From Prochlorococcus sp. W8 (GTDB lineage: Bacteria > Cyanobacteriota > Cyanobacteriia > PCC-6307 > Cyanobiaceae): a stretch of DNA of 64,000 nucleotides. The notes below the pieces were generated by a model. That model did not search any database. It saw only the letters and a program-made list of their open reading frames with translations, and was not told the origin of the DNA. A program made the position numbers and the translations under genes. The first letter of the stretch is position 1. Every line of letters begins with the position of its first letter. The stretch is from assembly GCA_000291825.1 (NCBI GenBank), contig ALPF01000033.1, positions 1-64,000 on the forward strand, given 5' to 3'. Shown in pieces: positions 43,721 to 54,006 of the stretch.

Positions 43721-43855
43721 ATGTTCAAAATTTTTAATACAAAATTCATGAGATCAGCCCCTGTTGTAGCAGCAATATGGCTCTCAATTACTGCGGGAAT
43801 AATTATTGAATTTAATAGATTTTTCCCAGATCTTTTATTCCATCCTATGAGTTAA
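43721..43855 (+). CDS. psaJ: Photosystem I subunit IX (PsaJ)
   Basis: A 44-aa single-helix membrane subunit, [20 protein letters not shown] at the start, with the conserved [17 protein letters not shown] end. It stabilises PsaF and binds antenna chlorophyll. The order psaF-psaJ with 30 bp spacing is the standard cyanobacterial operon. The ORF runs from ATG 43721 to TAA 43853-43855. Confidence 0.97.
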   Translation: MFKIFNTKFMRSAPVVAAIWLSITAGIIIEFNRFFPDLLFHPMS

Positions 43856-43867
43856 ATAATTAATAAT

Positions 43868-44422
43868 TTACAGAGAAATGACTTTCAATATTGTTTCTAC
43901 AGTTTCATCTAAATCCAAATTTGTTATGACGTAATCGAAATTTTTAGCTGAATCAATTTCAAAAGAAGCCCTTTCAAGTCTTTTTATTATTGATTCTTCG
44001 TTTTCAGTACCTCTATTCCTAATCCTTTTCTCAAGTTCATTCTTACTTGGAGGTGTAATAAAGATTGATAATGAATCAGGAAATTTTTTTCTTATTTGCT
44101 CAGCGCCTTCCACTTCAATCTCAAGAATAACCTTAAATCCTTTATTAATCTTTTGAATAACTGGTTTTAAAGGAGTCCCATAATAATTATCTGCAAATTT
44201 AGCCCACTCAATTAACAATTCATTCTCTATCATCTCTTCAAATTGCGAATTACTCAAAAAATAATAATTTTCACCTTCTACCTCTCCCTCTCTTGGTTTT
44301 CTTGTTGTAGCTGAAATTGAGACCCAAAAACTCTTATCTTTTTTAATAATTTTTTCAATTATAGTCCCCTTACCAACCCCGCTTGGGCCAGTTAAAATGA
44401 TTAGTTGATTGAAGTTTTTCAT
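43868..44422 (-). CDS. gmk: Guanylate kinase
   Basis: Phosphorylates GMP to GDP with ATP. The 184-aa P-loop kinase has TGPSGVGKGTI near residues 11-21, the GMP-binding SATTRKPREGEVEGENYYFL block near 38-57, and EIEVEGAEQI near 99-108 with the conserved acidic residue. The length is close to the family standard (about 185-205). It converges on psaJ with a gap of 12 bp and diverges from the NFACT gene. Confidence 0.96.
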   Translation of the reverse strand: MKNFNQLIILTGPSGVGKGTIIEKIIKKDKSFWVSISATTRKPREGEVEGENYYFLSNSQFEEMIENELLIEWAKFADNYYGTPLKPVIQKINKGFKVILEIEVEGAEQIRKKFPDSLSIFITPPSKNELEKRIRNRGTENEESIIKRLERASFEIDSAKNFDYVITNLDLDETVETILKVISL

Positions 44423-44471
44423 ATAAAATACTTTGCTGTAAGATAGACTTTCTAAGAAAGCTTAATAAATA

Positions 44472-46187
44472 ATGCAAAAAGGTATTCCTCAAATAATGGA
44501 TGTAACTTCCATTAAATCTATCTTGCATTATCTATCAAGAGAAATTTTACCCTCGAGATTTGAGGCTGCTCAACAACCAGAGCCAAATATAATACAGATA
44601 GGGTTGAGAGGGATAAATAATACTAGTTGGATAGAAGTCAGCTGGCAAGGAGATTGCGCAAGAATTGTAAAAATTAATCGTCCAGATAAACTTGGTTCTC
44701 AAAGTACACTTGCCAAACAATTGAGTTATGGCCTGAAATATATGGCTTTAGTACTTATTGAGCAAGATAAATTTGAAAGAGTCATAAAATTTTCATTTGC
44801 GAAAAAGCCTGGAGATTTGATTGATAAATACCTAATTTTTGAACTTATGGGTAAACACAGTAATATTTTTTATTTAGACAAAAATTTAAAAATAATTGCA
44901 GCAGGCAAACAAGTTAAATCAACGCAGTCAAGCTATAGAACTATATCTACTGGAGATATATATAAAGAACCTCCCTTAAATATTAAAAAAGAACCTAATG
45001 AGATTGAAACTTTTCAAGAATGGAAATCGATATTAAAGGTTGTACCAGACACCCTAAAAAATTCTTTATTAAGTAATTATCAGGGAGTAAGTCCGATATT
45101 AATTAAACAAATTGAATATCTTTCAAATCTAGAAGGCAATAATGTTATGAATCAATATGTTGATTTAATTGAAGATAAATACTTAAAAGAAATTTTTATT
45201 ATTTGGAATAAATGGATTGATAGATATAAAAATAATAAATTTAAATTTTCAATATTTAATAATTATTTTTATAGTGTATGGTTTTCAGAAACTGAAGTTA
45301 GAGACAACAATAATATAGATCTTTGCGAAGGATTAAGTAATTATTACAATCAATATTTGAATTTAAAAAAAATGGATGGAATTTTTTCTCAAATTGATGG
45401 TTTAATTTTTAAACAAATTTCTATTGAGAGGAGAAACTACAATCTCCAAAGAAAACTTCTTGAAAATTCTGAAAACTTTGAGAGTTTTAAAAATAAAGCA
45501 GATAATATTTTTTTAAAATTAAATTTAGAAAAAAAGGATATCTTAGAGGCTGAAAAACTATATAAGAAATCTAAGAAACTCAAAAGAGCTATAAATCTTA
45601 TTAAAGAAAGACTCGATATTTATAAAAACAAACTTAATCGATTAGAAGAATATAGATTTATGCTGGATAATATTAAATCTAATAACATTGGTAAAATACC
45701 CAATAAATTGGATTTATTAGAAGAACTTAAATACGAATTATCCAATGAATTTAACCTAAGAAAAAAAAGGTTTAATTCTAGTAAAGTGAATTTTCAAAAA
45801 AACCAATCTTCTCCTATACAAATTATTTCTCCTGGGGGGTTGGACATATTAATTGGCAGAAATATGAGACAAAATGATTTAATAACTTTTAAACTTTCAA
45901 AGAAACAAGACTTATGGTTTCATGCTCAAGAATCTCCTGGGAGTCACGTTCTTTTAAAGTCTTCAAGTAAAGTGCCTAACGATGACGATATTCAAATAGC
46001 TGCAGATCTTGCAGCATTTTTTTGTAAAGCCAAAGGTAATTTAAGAGTTTCTATTAACCAAGTTAAAGTTAAAGATATACAAAAAATCAGTAAAGCTGGA
46101 TTAGGTTGCGTTTCTTTTAAAAACAGCGAAATTATATGGGGTAATCCTACAAGAGGCAAAGAATATATAAAAAAAAATACTGAATGA
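44472..46187 (+). CDS. NFACT-family protein, RqcH-like
   Basis: A 571-aa protein with an N-terminal NFACT-N domain, a long coiled-coil region around residues 300-420, and a C-terminal NFACT-R domain with LWFHAQESPGSHVLLKSSS near 481-500. Bacterial RqcH recruits tRNA-Ala to stalled 50S subunits and adds C-terminal alanine tails to incomplete chains. Older annotation calls the family fibronectin-binding protein. The domain layout fits RqcH, the activity is inferred. An internal ATG at 44496 (MDVTSIKSI) is a plausible later start that matches family N-termini better. Confidence 0.85.
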   Translation: MQKGIPQIMDVTSIKSILHYLSREILPSRFEAAQQPEPNIIQIGLRGINNTSWIEVSWQGDCARIVKINRPDKLGSQSTLAKQLSYGLKYMALVLIEQDKFERVIKFSFAKKPGDLIDKYLIFELMGKHSNIFYLDKNLKIIAAGKQVKSTQSSYRTISTGDIYKEPPLNIKKEPNEIETFQEWKSILKVVPDTLKNSLLSNYQGVSPILIKQIEYLSNLEGNNVMNQYVDLIEDKYLKEIFIIWNKWIDRYKNNKFKFSIFNNYFYSVWFSETEVRDNNNIDLCEGLSNYYNQYLNLKKMDGIFSQIDGLIFKQISIERRNYNLQRKLLENSENFESFKNKADNIFLKLNLEKKDILEAEKLYKKSKKLKRAINLIKERLDIYKNKLNRLEEYRFMLDNIKSNNIGKIPNKLDLLEELKYELSNEFNLRKKRFNSSKVNFQKNQSSPIQIISPGGLDILIGRNMRQNDLITFKLSKKQDLWFHAQESPGSHVLLKSSSKVPNDDDIQIAADLAAFFCKAKGNLRVSINQVKVKDIQKISKAGLGCVSFKNSEIIWGNPTRGKEYIKKNTE

Positions 46188-46226
46188 TTAATTTCATATA
46201 TAATTGGAAAAAAATTGTAAGAAGTT

Positions 46227-46487
46227 ATGATTGAATTTCTCCTTGGAAACCATGAATTTCTAGGAAATCATACTATTCCAGAGTTTTTAGTTGGATATAT
46301 CTTTGGGGCAGCTTTAATAATAGGCGCTCCAACAGTGTTTTTACTTTTGGCATTTATCAGTGCATTGATGAAAACCAATGGAAAAATGGGAGGATATCGA
46401 GAATATGAAACATATGGTGAGTCTACTCTTAATGATTGTCCTCCATTCCTTTTACCTGATCCAACAAATCCAAAATTCAATAAATAA
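46227..46487 (+). CDS. Small membrane protein, unrecognised
   Basis: An 86-aa protein with a polar N-terminus, a glycine-containing hydrophobic segment at about residues 22-47 (VGYIFGAALIIGAPTVFLLL at its core) and a polar C-terminal part that ends in a proline-rich PPFLLPDPTNP stretch. It may have one or two membrane passes. It lies 39 bp after the NFACT gene and 45 bp before tatC in the same direction. I do not recognise the family, and the topology resembles small photosynthetic membrane subunits only in general terms. Confidence 0.65.
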   Translation: MIEFLLGNHEFLGNHTIPEFLVGYIFGAALIIGAPTVFLLLAFISALMKTNGKMGGYREYETYGESTLNDCPPFLLPDPTNPKFNK

Positions 46488-46532
46488 TTTTGATCTCTTA
46501 AGAATTTTTAAATTTGATCAATATTAAATCAA

Positions 46533-47291
46533 ATGAACGAGTCTAATAAAAAGTTAGAAGTAAATAGCAGTATTATGCCCTTTAGTGATCATCTTGAGGA
46601 GCTTAGACAAAGAATACTCAATTCCATTTTTGCGACTTTAATTTGCATAGTTTTTAGTTTTTTAGTTATCAAGCCACTAATTCGATTTTTAGAAATACCT
46701 GCCCAAAATATACGCTTGCTACAACTTTCTCCAGGTGAATTTTTATTTGTCTCAATAAAAGTTGCTGGTTATACCGGATTAATAGTTGCCCTTCCTTATA
46801 TCTTGTACCAAGTAGTTTTATTTATCTCTCCTGGTCTCACAGAAAAAGAAAAAAGTTTAATTTTTCCAGCCTTCTTTGCATCTGGCATATTGTTTTTTTT
46901 AGGATTATTTTTTTCGTGGTGGATATTAGTCCCAGCAGCAATAAGCTTTTTTATACAATTTGGTGCTGATATTGTCGAGCCAATTTGGTCAATCGAAAAA
47001 TATTTTGACTTTGTCTTACTATTAATGTCCAGCTCCGCCTTAGCATTTCAATTACCGGTGTTACAATTTATTTTGGGATCATTGGGCATAATTACTACTC
47101 AAAAAATGCTTTCTAATTGGAGGCTAGTAGTAATTTCCTCTGCAATATTATCTGCAATAATTACCCCCTCAACAGATCCCCTAACTATGTCTTTATTATC
47201 TATTTCAATTGTCTTTTTATTCTTTATTGGAACAGGACTAACATTTATATCAGAATCATTTAAATCAAAAACTCTTTCATCTTCTCATTAA
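46533..47291 (+). CDS. tatC: Twin-arginine translocase subunit TatC
   Basis: The Tat receptor that binds twin-arginine signal peptides of folded proteins. The 252-aa protein has six membrane segments, a cytoplasmic N-terminal MPFSDHLEELRQRI block (residues about 15-28) with the essential glutamates, and the conserved ASGILFFLGLFFSW region. Its natural client PetC is encoded 410 bp downstream. Its 3' end overlaps the DUF3067 gene by 32 bp on the opposite strand. Confidence 0.95.
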   Translation: MNESNKKLEVNSSIMPFSDHLEELRQRILNSIFATLICIVFSFLVIKPLIRFLEIPAQNIRLLQLSPGEFLFVSIKVAGYTGLIVALPYILYQVVLFISPGLTEKEKSLIFPAFFASGILFFLGLFFSWWILVPAAISFFIQFGADIVEPIWSIEKYFDFVLLLMSSSALAFQLPVLQFILGSLGIITTQKMLSNWRLVVISSAILSAIITPSTDPLTMSLLSISIVFLFFIGTGLTFISESFKSKTLSSSH

Positions 47292-47577
47292 TCTTTAATT
47301 GAAGACTTACTGCCCTTCCAAGTCTTGGCTTATCATTAACTTTTTGAAACCAATTTCTTACATCGTCTGAATATCCACATCTATTTAGAATTTCTATTTT
47401 TTCAGCTAAAGACTGTTTATATTCCTCTTCTGACAATGGGAATGACTCTTGTTCTAAAAATTTCCACATCATTTGAAAATATAAAACATTTTTTCTTGTA
47501 AAAAGCCTAAAATCATATCTTCTCCCCCATCTATTTATTAAGTAATATATTATTTCTTCAAGTACTAATGGTTTCAT
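47260..47577 (-). CDS. DUF3067-family protein
   Basis: The 105-aa soluble protein contains INRWGRRYDFRLFTRKNVLY near residues 14-33 and the FLEQESFPLSEEEY block near 41-54, with PRLGRAVSLQL near the C-terminus. This matches DUF3067, a short cyanobacterial and plastid-lineage family of unknown function. It overlaps the tatC 3' end by 32 bp on the opposite strand, an unusually large convergent overlap for this window. It has no signal or membrane segment. Confidence 0.8.
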   Translation of the reverse strand: MKPLVLEEIIYYLINRWGRRYDFRLFTRKNVLYFQMMWKFLEQESFPLSEEEYKQSLAEKIEILNRCGYSDDVRNWFQKVNDKPRLGRAVSLQLKINEKMKEFLI

Positions 47578-47699
47578 CTTTTTCTTAAATTAGTAAATTG
47601 TAAACTTATTTTCTAAATTATTAAAAGTCATATCTTAATTGCGGATATTTTATTGAAAGTAGTTCATAATGACATATAAATAACAGTCTTAAGTATCTA

Positions 47700-48248
47700 A
47701 TGACTGAATTGAGTTCTAAAATAAGTTCCCAAGATGTTCCGTCAATGGGACGGAGGCAATTTATGAACTTACTAACATTTGGAACTGCCACTGGGGTAGC
47801 ACTTGGTGCTTTATATCCAGTTGCAAATTATTTTATGCCTCTAAGAACAGGAGGGAGCGGAGGAGGTACTTCTGCTAAAGATGAATTAGGAAATCCCATA
47901 ACCAAAACAGGTTGGCTATCTGATCATCAACCAGGTGATAGAAGTTTAGTTCAAGGTTTAAAAGGTGACCCAACTTATATTATCGTCCAAAATGACGGCG
48001 CAATCAGTAATTTTGGATTAAATGCTATTTGTACCCATTTAGGATGTGTCGTCCCTTGGGATAGTGGGGCAAATAAGTTCATTTGTCCCTGTCATGGAAG
48101 CCAATATGATACAAACGGAGCAGTCGTTAGAGGACCAGCACCCCTATCATTAGCTTTAGCGCATGTAGATATTGAAGATGATTCCGTTCTTGTGAAGCAA
48201 TGGAATGAAACAGATTTTAGAACCAACGAAAAACCATGGTGGGCTTAA
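47700..48248 (+). CDS. petC: Rieske iron-sulfur protein of cytochrome b6f
   Basis: Electron carrier of the b6f complex. The 182-aa protein has a Tat-type uncleaved anchor with RRQF at 18-21 and a hydrophobic helix at 22-46, a glycine hinge (GGSGGG), and the Rieske domain. Cluster ligands are C111 and H113 in CTHLGC and C129 and H132 in CPCHGS, and C116 and C131 form the disulfide. The petA gene follows, with its chosen start 5 bp after this stop. Confidence 0.97.
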   Translation: MTELSSKISSQDVPSMGRRQFMNLLTFGTATGVALGALYPVANYFMPLRTGGSGGGTSAKDELGNPITKTGWLSDHQPGDRSLVQGLKGDPTYIIVQNDGAISNFGLNAICTHLGCVVPWDSGANKFICPCHGSQYDTNGAVVRGPAPLSLALAHVDIEDDSVLVKQWNETDFRTNEKPWWA

Positions 48249-48253
48249 GAATC

Positions 48254-49207
48254 ATGAAAAATCCAAAGAAATCAATTATGAAAAAGATACTCACTTATAT
48301 ATTTTCTTTCATCGCGTTAGCATATTTTGTTGCAAATCCTAGCCCTGTAAATTCTTATCCTTTCTGGGCTCAGCAAAATTATGAATCTCCTAGAGAAGCC
48401 ACAGGAAAAATTGTCTGTGCAAATTGTCACCTAGCTCAAATGCCAACAATTGCGGAGGTTCCACAATCAGTTGGTGCTGATAGTGTTTTTAAGGCTGTCG
48501 TAAAAATTCCTTACAAAGATGACTTAAAAGAAATTGGGGCAGATGGGACTGAAGTTCCTTTGCAAATTGGAGCAGTCGTTATGCTTCCTGATGGTTTTAA
48601 ATTGGCTCCACAAGATAGATGGACTGATGAAATAAAGGAAGAGACTGAGGGCGTTTATTTCACAAATTACAGTGAGGAAAAAGATAATATTATTATTGTT
48701 GGTCCATTACCTGGAGACAGTAATAAAGAAATTGTTTTTCCAGTTTTATCACCTAATCCATCAACGAATAAAGAATATCACTACGGAAAATATTCAATTC
48801 ATGTTGGGGCTAATAGAGGAAGAGGCCAAGTTTACCCCAATGGAGATAAAAGTAATAACGCTTTATTTACATCATCCCACTCCGGACTAATTAACTCAAT
48901 TGAAACTAATGAGGATGGGACTTACAAAATTGACATTATGGATGACAAGGGAGAAGTATTCTCAGAAATTTTACCTATAGGCTCACAGTTAATTGTGAAA
49001 GTAAACGACGAGATCAAGTCTGGCGAATCATTAACATCTGATCCAAATGTTGGAGGTTTTGGTCAATTAGACAAAGAAGTTGTATTGCAGAGTCCTTATA
49101 GAATTATTGGATTAATTGCATTCTTCATAGGAGTTGGTCTAACTCAAATATTATTAGTTCTTAAGAAAAAGCAAGTTGAAAAAGTGCAAGCGGCTGAGAG
49201 TATATAG
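48254..49207 (+). CDS. petA: Cytochrome f
   Basis: The c-type cytochrome of the b6f complex. From ATG 48254 the 317-aa precursor has a signal peptide; mature YPFWAQ begins near residue 35, whose tyrosine amine is the axial heme ligand. The heme motif is C55-A-N-C58-H59. A C-terminal anchor helix ends in a positively charged tail. An ATG at 48236 would add six residues but would overlap petC; the later start is preferred. petC-petA is the standard operon. Confidence 0.97.
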   Translation: MKNPKKSIMKKILTYIFSFIALAYFVANPSPVNSYPFWAQQNYESPREATGKIVCANCHLAQMPTIAEVPQSVGADSVFKAVVKIPYKDDLKEIGADGTEVPLQIGAVVMLPDGFKLAPQDRWTDEIKEETEGVYFTNYSEEKDNIIIVGPLPGDSNKEIVFPVLSPNPSTNKEYHYGKYSIHVGANRGRGQVYPNGDKSNNALFTSSHSGLINSIETNEDGTYKIDIMDDKGEVFSEILPIGSQLIVKVNDEIKSGESLTSDPNVGGFGQLDKEVVLQSPYRIIGLIAFFIGVGLTQILLVLKKKQVEKVQAAESI

Positions 49208-49220
49208 TCCAAACTAAATA

Positions 49221-50108
49221 ATGTTTATAAATTTTGCTTTTTTAAAATCTCCCGGTTCTGAGCTTTTAAATATTGGCGCCATAAGTATAAGGTGGTATGG
49301 ATTTTTAATTTCATTGGCATTATTTTTAGGTTTATACCTATCAAAAAAACTTGCAAAATCAAGAGGTATTAATCCAGAATATATAAATCAATTATTACCA
49401 TCCTTAGTATTAAGCTCTATTGTTGGCGCGAGAATTTACTATGTTATTTTTGAATATAGACTATTCAGTGGAAATAATTTTTTTACTTCTATTTATTTCC
49501 TAAATTTAAAAATTAAACTTCCATCTTTCCTTGCAATATGGGAAGGAGGAATAGCTATTCATGGAGCTTTAATTGGCGGTTTCATATCTTTATTGATATT
49601 TTGTAAATCAAATAAACTGCATTTAAATACAATTCTAGATTTAATAATACCATCTTTAATTCTTGGCCAATCAATTGGCAGATGGGGTAATTTTTTTAAT
49701 AATGAAGCATTTGGTCTCCCTACAAATTCTCCATGGAAATTATTTATACCCATACAAAATAGACCTATGGAGTTTGCTAATTATGAGTTTTTTCATCCAA
49801 CATTTTTGTATGAATCATTATGGAATTTAATAATTTTTTTTATTTTAATTTACATCTTTAAAAGACAAACTAAAATCAATTCAGTTAAGCCAGGTCTAAT
49901 TTCTTGTATCTATCTCATTACCTATAGTTTTGGTAGATTTTGGATAGAAGGGTTAAGGACTGATCCACTTTGTTTAGGAGGATATCCACCTTTTTGCGAA
50001 GGAGGTTTAAGAATAGCCCAATTTATTAGTATATTTTTATTCTCATCCGGACTTATTTGGCTCTACAATTTAAATTTTAAATTGAATAAAAGTAGAAAGA
50101 ATGGTTAG
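49221..50108 (+). CDS. lgt: Prolipoprotein diacylglyceryl transferase
   Basis: Attaches diacylglycerol to the lipobox cysteine of prelipoproteins. The 295-aa polytopic protein has [15 protein letters not shown] near residues 23-37, [15 protein letters not shown] near 109-123, the Lgt signature [17 protein letters not shown] near 149-165, and a final [15 protein letters not shown] block. It starts 13 bp after petA and overlaps cobM by 8 bp, so petC-petA-lgt-cobM may form one transcript. Confidence 0.96.
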   Translation: MFINFAFLKSPGSELLNIGAISIRWYGFLISLALFLGLYLSKKLAKSRGINPEYINQLLPSLVLSSIVGARIYYVIFEYRLFSGNNFFTSIYFLNLKIKLPSFLAIWEGGIAIHGALIGGFISLLIFCKSNKLHLNTILDLIIPSLILGQSIGRWGNFFNNEAFGLPTNSPWKLFIPIQNRPMEFANYEFFHPTFLYESLWNLIIFFILIYIFKRQTKINSVKPGLISCIYLITYSFGRFWIEGLRTDPLCLGGYPPFCEGGLRIAQFISIFLFSSGLIWLYNLNFKLNKSRKNG

Positions 50109-50856
50109 AAAAATCTTATTTATTGGAGTTGGGCCTGGCGATCCTGATCTTTTAACCATTAAAGCAATGAAGGAGATAAAAAGTTCAGAGGTTATATTTT
50201 GGGCTGATTCCTTAATCCCAGAAAAAATCATAAATTTTGCAAATAAGAATAGCGAGAAGATAAGAACAAGTTCTCTAAATTTAAATGAAATCATGCAAAA
50301 AATGATTGAAAAATATAAAGAAGGCAAAAAAGTTATCAGATTGCACGATGGAGATCCATGTCTTTTTGGTGCAATTACTGAACAAATAGAAATTTTAAGA
50401 CAAGAAAATATTAGAGTAGAAGTGATTCCAGGAATTAGCGCTTTTCAAGTGACTGCCTCTTATCATCAGGCGGAACTTACTATTCCTGAAATAACTCAGA
50501 CAATTATACTTTCAAGGGCTGGCGGGAGAACTGGCATGCCTGAAAGAGAGTCTCTCAAAAATTTAGCTCAACATAAGTCCTCTTTATGTTTATATCTAAG
50601 TGCAAGACATATTCAGGAAGCAGAAAAGACTTTATTAGAATTTTATTCTCCTAATACAAAAGTAATCGTTGGGTATAGGGTTTCTTGGGAGGATGGCTGG
50701 ACATCATTAATAAACCTTAAAGATATGCAAAAGTTTTCAGAAGAAAAAAAGCTTATAAGAACAACAATATACATTGTGAGCCCTGCTCTAGGGAATTTTA
50801 TAAAACCCTCAAATCTTTACGATCCAAATTACAAACATTTATTCAGAATGAACTGA
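50101..50856 (+). CDS. cobM: Precorrin-4 C11-methyltransferase
   Basis: Adds the C11 methyl group during cobalamin ring synthesis. The 251-aa SAM-dependent tetrapyrrole methylase has the N-terminal [13 protein letters not shown], the SAM-contact block [12 protein letters not shown] near residues 80-91, [16 protein letters not shown] near 110-125 and [14 protein letters not shown] near 138-151. It overlaps lgt by 8 bp. Together with cobK at 12580 it supports de novo corrin synthesis. Confidence 0.94.
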   Translation: MVRKILFIGVGPGDPDLLTIKAMKEIKSSEVIFWADSLIPEKIINFANKNSEKIRTSSLNLNEIMQKMIEKYKEGKKVIRLHDGDPCLFGAITEQIEILRQENIRVEVIPGISAFQVTASYHQAELTIPEITQTIILSRAGGRTGMPERESLKNLAQHKSSLCLYLSARHIQEAEKTLLEFYSPNTKVIVGYRVSWEDGWTSLINLKDMQKFSEEKKLIRTTIYIVSPALGNFIKPSNLYDPNYKHLFRMN

Positions 50857-50942
50857 TTTCGCATTAATTTATTGATAGATTTTTTGAAAAAATCATCAAG
50901 TTGTTATAAAAAATTTACCTTGTATAATTAGTAAAAACTATT

Positions 50943-51416
50943 TTGGAAAAGAGAAAAGGTAAAAATTCAAGCCTAAATTTCCCATTACAAAAAATTGGCA
51001 ATTTTATAAAAGAAGCAAGGATAAGTAGAAATCAATCAGTCAGCGAATTAGCAACAGATTTAAAAATAAGCATTCAACAATTAAAAGCCATTGAAGAAGG
51101 AAGAGAAGATCTTTTACCAGAAAGTGTATTTGTTAAAGCTATGATAAAAAGGATATCAGAAAGACTAAAACTAGATACTTCTTTTATTGAAAGTGAGTTA
51201 GTCAAACCGGAAGATGAAATAAAAATTGAAGAAATTATTGAAGAGGTTTCTAATTCTAGAGATAACAAAGATTCCAAAAAGTCTTCATTAGTATTTTTTG
51301 CACTCATTGCAGTTTCTGGAATTATTGGATACTTATTTTCTTCTTTAATATTTAATTTTTTCGTTGATACAAAAGTAGATATTGATCAAAAAGAATTGAT
51401 CGAAAAAATCAGATAA
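50943..51416 (+). CDS. RodZ-like helix-turn-helix membrane protein
   Basis: A 157-aa protein from TTG 50943 with a helix-turn-helix of the HTH_25 type at about residues 15-80 (GNFIKEARISRNQSVSELA, VFVKAMIKRISERL), an acidic linker, one membrane segment at 117-138, and a short periplasmic tail. This is the layout of RodZ, which links the actin MreB to cell-wall synthesis, but the larger periplasmic domain of RodZ is missing. The function is inferred from architecture. Its last 8 bp overlap ppx on the other strand. Confidence 0.75.
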   Translation: MEKRKGKNSSLNFPLQKIGNFIKEARISRNQSVSELATDLKISIQQLKAIEEGREDLLPESVFVKAMIKRISERLKLDTSFIESELVKPEDEIKIEEIIEEVSNSRDNKDSKKSSLVFFALIAVSGIIGYLFSSLIFNFFVDTKVDIDQKELIEKIR

Positions 51417-52998
51417 CAATTAAATTTAAGCCCTTAGACTCTTTAAGTAACCCCTCACAAGACTTCAGATTCCACTTTTCTAATAAAAGATCGTCTCTTA
51501 TTTTTTTTGGGATTAATTTAAAAGTAATATAATTATTTGCTAAAGATATTTTGACAGAAGCTATTGAAGGATCTGGCCTCTTATCCATTGAAGAAGCTAA
51601 TCTTAGAATTAAAGACATATCTAGTACAGTTTCTTTATCTTCCCTAGAAATAATACTTTGCCAAGATTCATGCCTCTTTTTAGGCATATTTTTTCTATGG
51701 TATCTAGCTATTGAAGCAATTATATTTTTTTCGGAAATTGAATATCCTAATAATTCGCAATTTTTAATTAAGTACCATGAATGTTTGTGGTAAGCACTTA
51801 AATTAATTTGTTTGCCGCAATTACATAAAAAGCATGCTGCCCATAAAAGATTTCTTCCATACTTTTTATGATCAATATGAAGAATATCTTGAGTTTGATC
51901 ATAAATTTCAAGAGCTAAATTAGCCACTTTCTCTGCTCTAACTTTGTTGACTCCAAATTTATCCGCTTGATGAATTACAGTGGTTTTTCTTATATTGCTC
52001 TGCATACTAAATTTACTTTTTAACATACCTTTTCTTATCATCCAATCAACTACTAATCCCTCTCTTAGTGCTCTTTCACTAATTGTCAGTTCATCAATAT
52101 TTAATAATCTTAAAGATGTTTCTAAAATCAGTCCTCCAGGGACTATTATTTCTGATCTTCGATCACTTAGTGAGGGAATTTTGCGTCTCTCATTAGCTGA
52201 CATTTTTGTCAATTTTTCAAGTAAAGCATCCAATTTATCTTTTTTAAACTTATATCCATGCATTTTTTGTTTTGGCTCTCCTAACTCAGCAGATACCAAG
52301 TTCGCTAATGCAATTGCAGTACCACTAGTTGCTATCAAAGAAATTGGCTTATTCTTATCTATTCTCTTATTGATTTTCCCAATTGATGGCTCTAGAGAGC
52401 CCTGAATAAAAGTTTTTATAAATTTCATTCTTGAATTAGTTAAAGGACCTTCATCAAAGAAATCGTTTTTCAACCTTACCGCTCCAACACGAGCGCTTGT
52501 TAAGGCTCTTGTATCTTCACTATCTGCAAGAATTATTTCTGTAGACCCTCCTCCAATATCTATTATTAAGTGTGATTTATTATCAAGTGACATTCCTGAT
52601 AATACTCCTAAATATATAAGTCTTGCTTCTTCTGAGCCACTTATTAACTCAATATTAAATCCAATAATATCTTTAATAGTCTTTATAAATTCTCTTCCAT
52701 TAGGAGATTCCCTAACTGCACTAGTAGCAGCAGCAAGAATTTTTTTCACACCATAGCTTAAGCAATATTCTTTAAATCTTTTTAAAGTCTCTAGAACTCG
52801 TTTTATTGATTCCTCAGTTAAATTTCCTTCATCATCTCTTTCTCCAAGTCTAGTTGTCGATTTCTCTGTAAATTTAATTGAAAAAGTTTTCAAATCTGTA
52901 TTGATTTGTGCAATTAAAAGATGTGTTGAATTTGTGCCAATATCAATTGAAGCTACATATATATCTTTATTTTTATTTTCATTCGAGGTATTGGGCAT
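51409..52998 (-). CDS. ppx: Exopolyphosphatase (Ppx/GppA family)
   Basis: Degrades polyphosphate from its ends. The 529-aa protein starts with an ASKHA domain (ASIDIGTNSTHLLIA, residues about 16-30; DIGGGSTEIILAD near 148-160) and has a helical HD-like domain in the second half (TVIHQADKFGVNKVRAEKV). Family members act as exopolyphosphatases or as pppGpp hydrolases, and the two cannot be told apart here. Length is typical of Ppx. The start is ATG 52996-52998. Confidence 0.93.
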   Translation of the reverse strand: MPNTSNENKNKDIYVASIDIGTNSTHLLIAQINTDLKTFSIKFTEKSTTRLGERDDEGNLTEESIKRVLETLKRFKEYCLSYGVKKILAAATSAVRESPNGREFIKTIKDIIGFNIELISGSEEARLIYLGVLSGMSLDNKSHLIIDIGGGSTEIILADSEDTRALTSARVGAVRLKNDFFDEGPLTNSRMKFIKTFIQGSLEPSIGKINKRIDKNKPISLIATSGTAIALANLVSAELGEPKQKMHGYKFKKDKLDALLEKLTKMSANERRKIPSLSDRRSEIIVPGGLILETSLRLLNIDELTISERALREGLVVDWMIRKGMLKSKFSMQSNIRKTTVIHQADKFGVNKVRAEKVANLALEIYDQTQDILHIDHKKYGRNLLWAACFLCNCGKQINLSAYHKHSWYLIKNCELLGYSISEKNIIASIARYHRKNMPKKRHESWQSIISREDKETVLDMSLILRLASSMDKRPDPSIASVKISLANNYITFKLIPKKIRDDLLLEKWNLKSCEGLLKESKGLNLIVI

Positions 52999-53121
52999 TT
53001 CTTTAATCTTATATTCCTGAAGATATAAAACACATTTAATAATATACTTAAGTTTGATTATTTATTTTCTAATTAAGCCACTTCATGGTTAGATTATTTA
53101 AAGTTATGAAATAAATTTATT

Positions 53122-54006
53122 GTGATTTTTCAAAAATTAAAAGTTTATCTGCAAGCAATTTTTGAAATTTTAAGGTGGAATAAACCAACTGGAAGGATAA
53201 TATTATTAATACCGGCATGTTGGAGTTTATGGTTAACACCAAATGATCAGCCTAATTATCAAACAGTTTTTAAGATTATTATTGGAGGTTTATTTGTCAG
53301 TGGCTTAGGATGCATCGCAAATGATATTTGGGATAAAGATATAGATAAAAAGGTATTGAGAACTAAAAATAGGCCGCTTGCCTCAGATAAAATAGATATT
53401 AAATTTGCATTTAGCTTACTATTTTTACTTTTATTTTTAAGTTTCCTAATCACATTATCTCTGCCTGAAGAAGGTAGATATCTTTCATTATTTTTGGCTT
53501 TTTTAGCGTTACCTTTTATATTAATTTATCCATCTTCAAAGAGATGGTTTAAATTTCCACAACTGATTTTATCAATTTGTTGGGGTTTTGCAGTCTTAAT
53601 CCCATGGGCAGCGCATGAAGGAAATATATTTAACCCTGTTCTCTTATTTTGTTGGTTAGCTACAGTTCTATGGACTTTTGGTTTTGATACTATTTATGCA
53701 TTAGCGGACAAAGATTATGATTTAAAAATTGGGGTAAATAGCTCAGCAATTTCCTTAGGAGCATTAACGAAAAAATCAGTTCATTTTTGTTATTTTGGAG
53801 CATGTTTGTTTATTGGAATTTCTGGAATAATCAATCAATTAGATTTAGTCTTTTGGCCAATTTTATTAATTGTGGGTGTATTAATGCAAAAAGATATCAA
53901 TATGGTTTTTAAAAGTAAGGAAATTAATTTAAAGAAGATTAGTAATCACTTTAAGAACCAAGCTATATATGGAAGTCTGATTTTAGTTGCTTTAATGATT
54001 GCTTAA
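53122..54006 (+). CDS. ubiA: UbiA-family polyprenyltransferase (4-hydroxybenzoate type)
   Basis: Joins a polyprenyl chain to an aromatic head group; in cyanobacteria this leads to plastoquinone. The 294-aa membrane protein has the first aspartate motif NDIWDKDID at 67-75, the second DKDYDLKIG near 192-200, and about eight membrane segments. It starts at GTG 53122. The gene overlaps ldcA by one base (TAATG). Confidence 0.93.
   Translation: MIFQKLKVYLQAIFEILRWNKPTGRIILLIPACWSLWLTPNDQPNYQTVFKIIIGGLFVSGLGCIANDIWDKDIDKKVLRTKNRPLASDKIDIKFAFSLLFLLLFLSFLITLSLPEEGRYLSLFLAFLALPFILIYPSSKRWFKFPQLILSICWGFAVLIPWAAHEGNIFNPVLLFCWLATVLWTFGFDTIYALADKDYDLKIGVNSSAISLGALTKKSVHFCYFGACLFIGISGIINQLDLVFWPILLIVGVLMQKDINMVFKSKEINLKKISNHFKNQAIYGSLILVALMIA

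Noticed and set aside
48672-48890. 72-codon overlapping frame inside petA
   Set aside because: Same-strand shadow of petA in another frame, no start signal and no domain.
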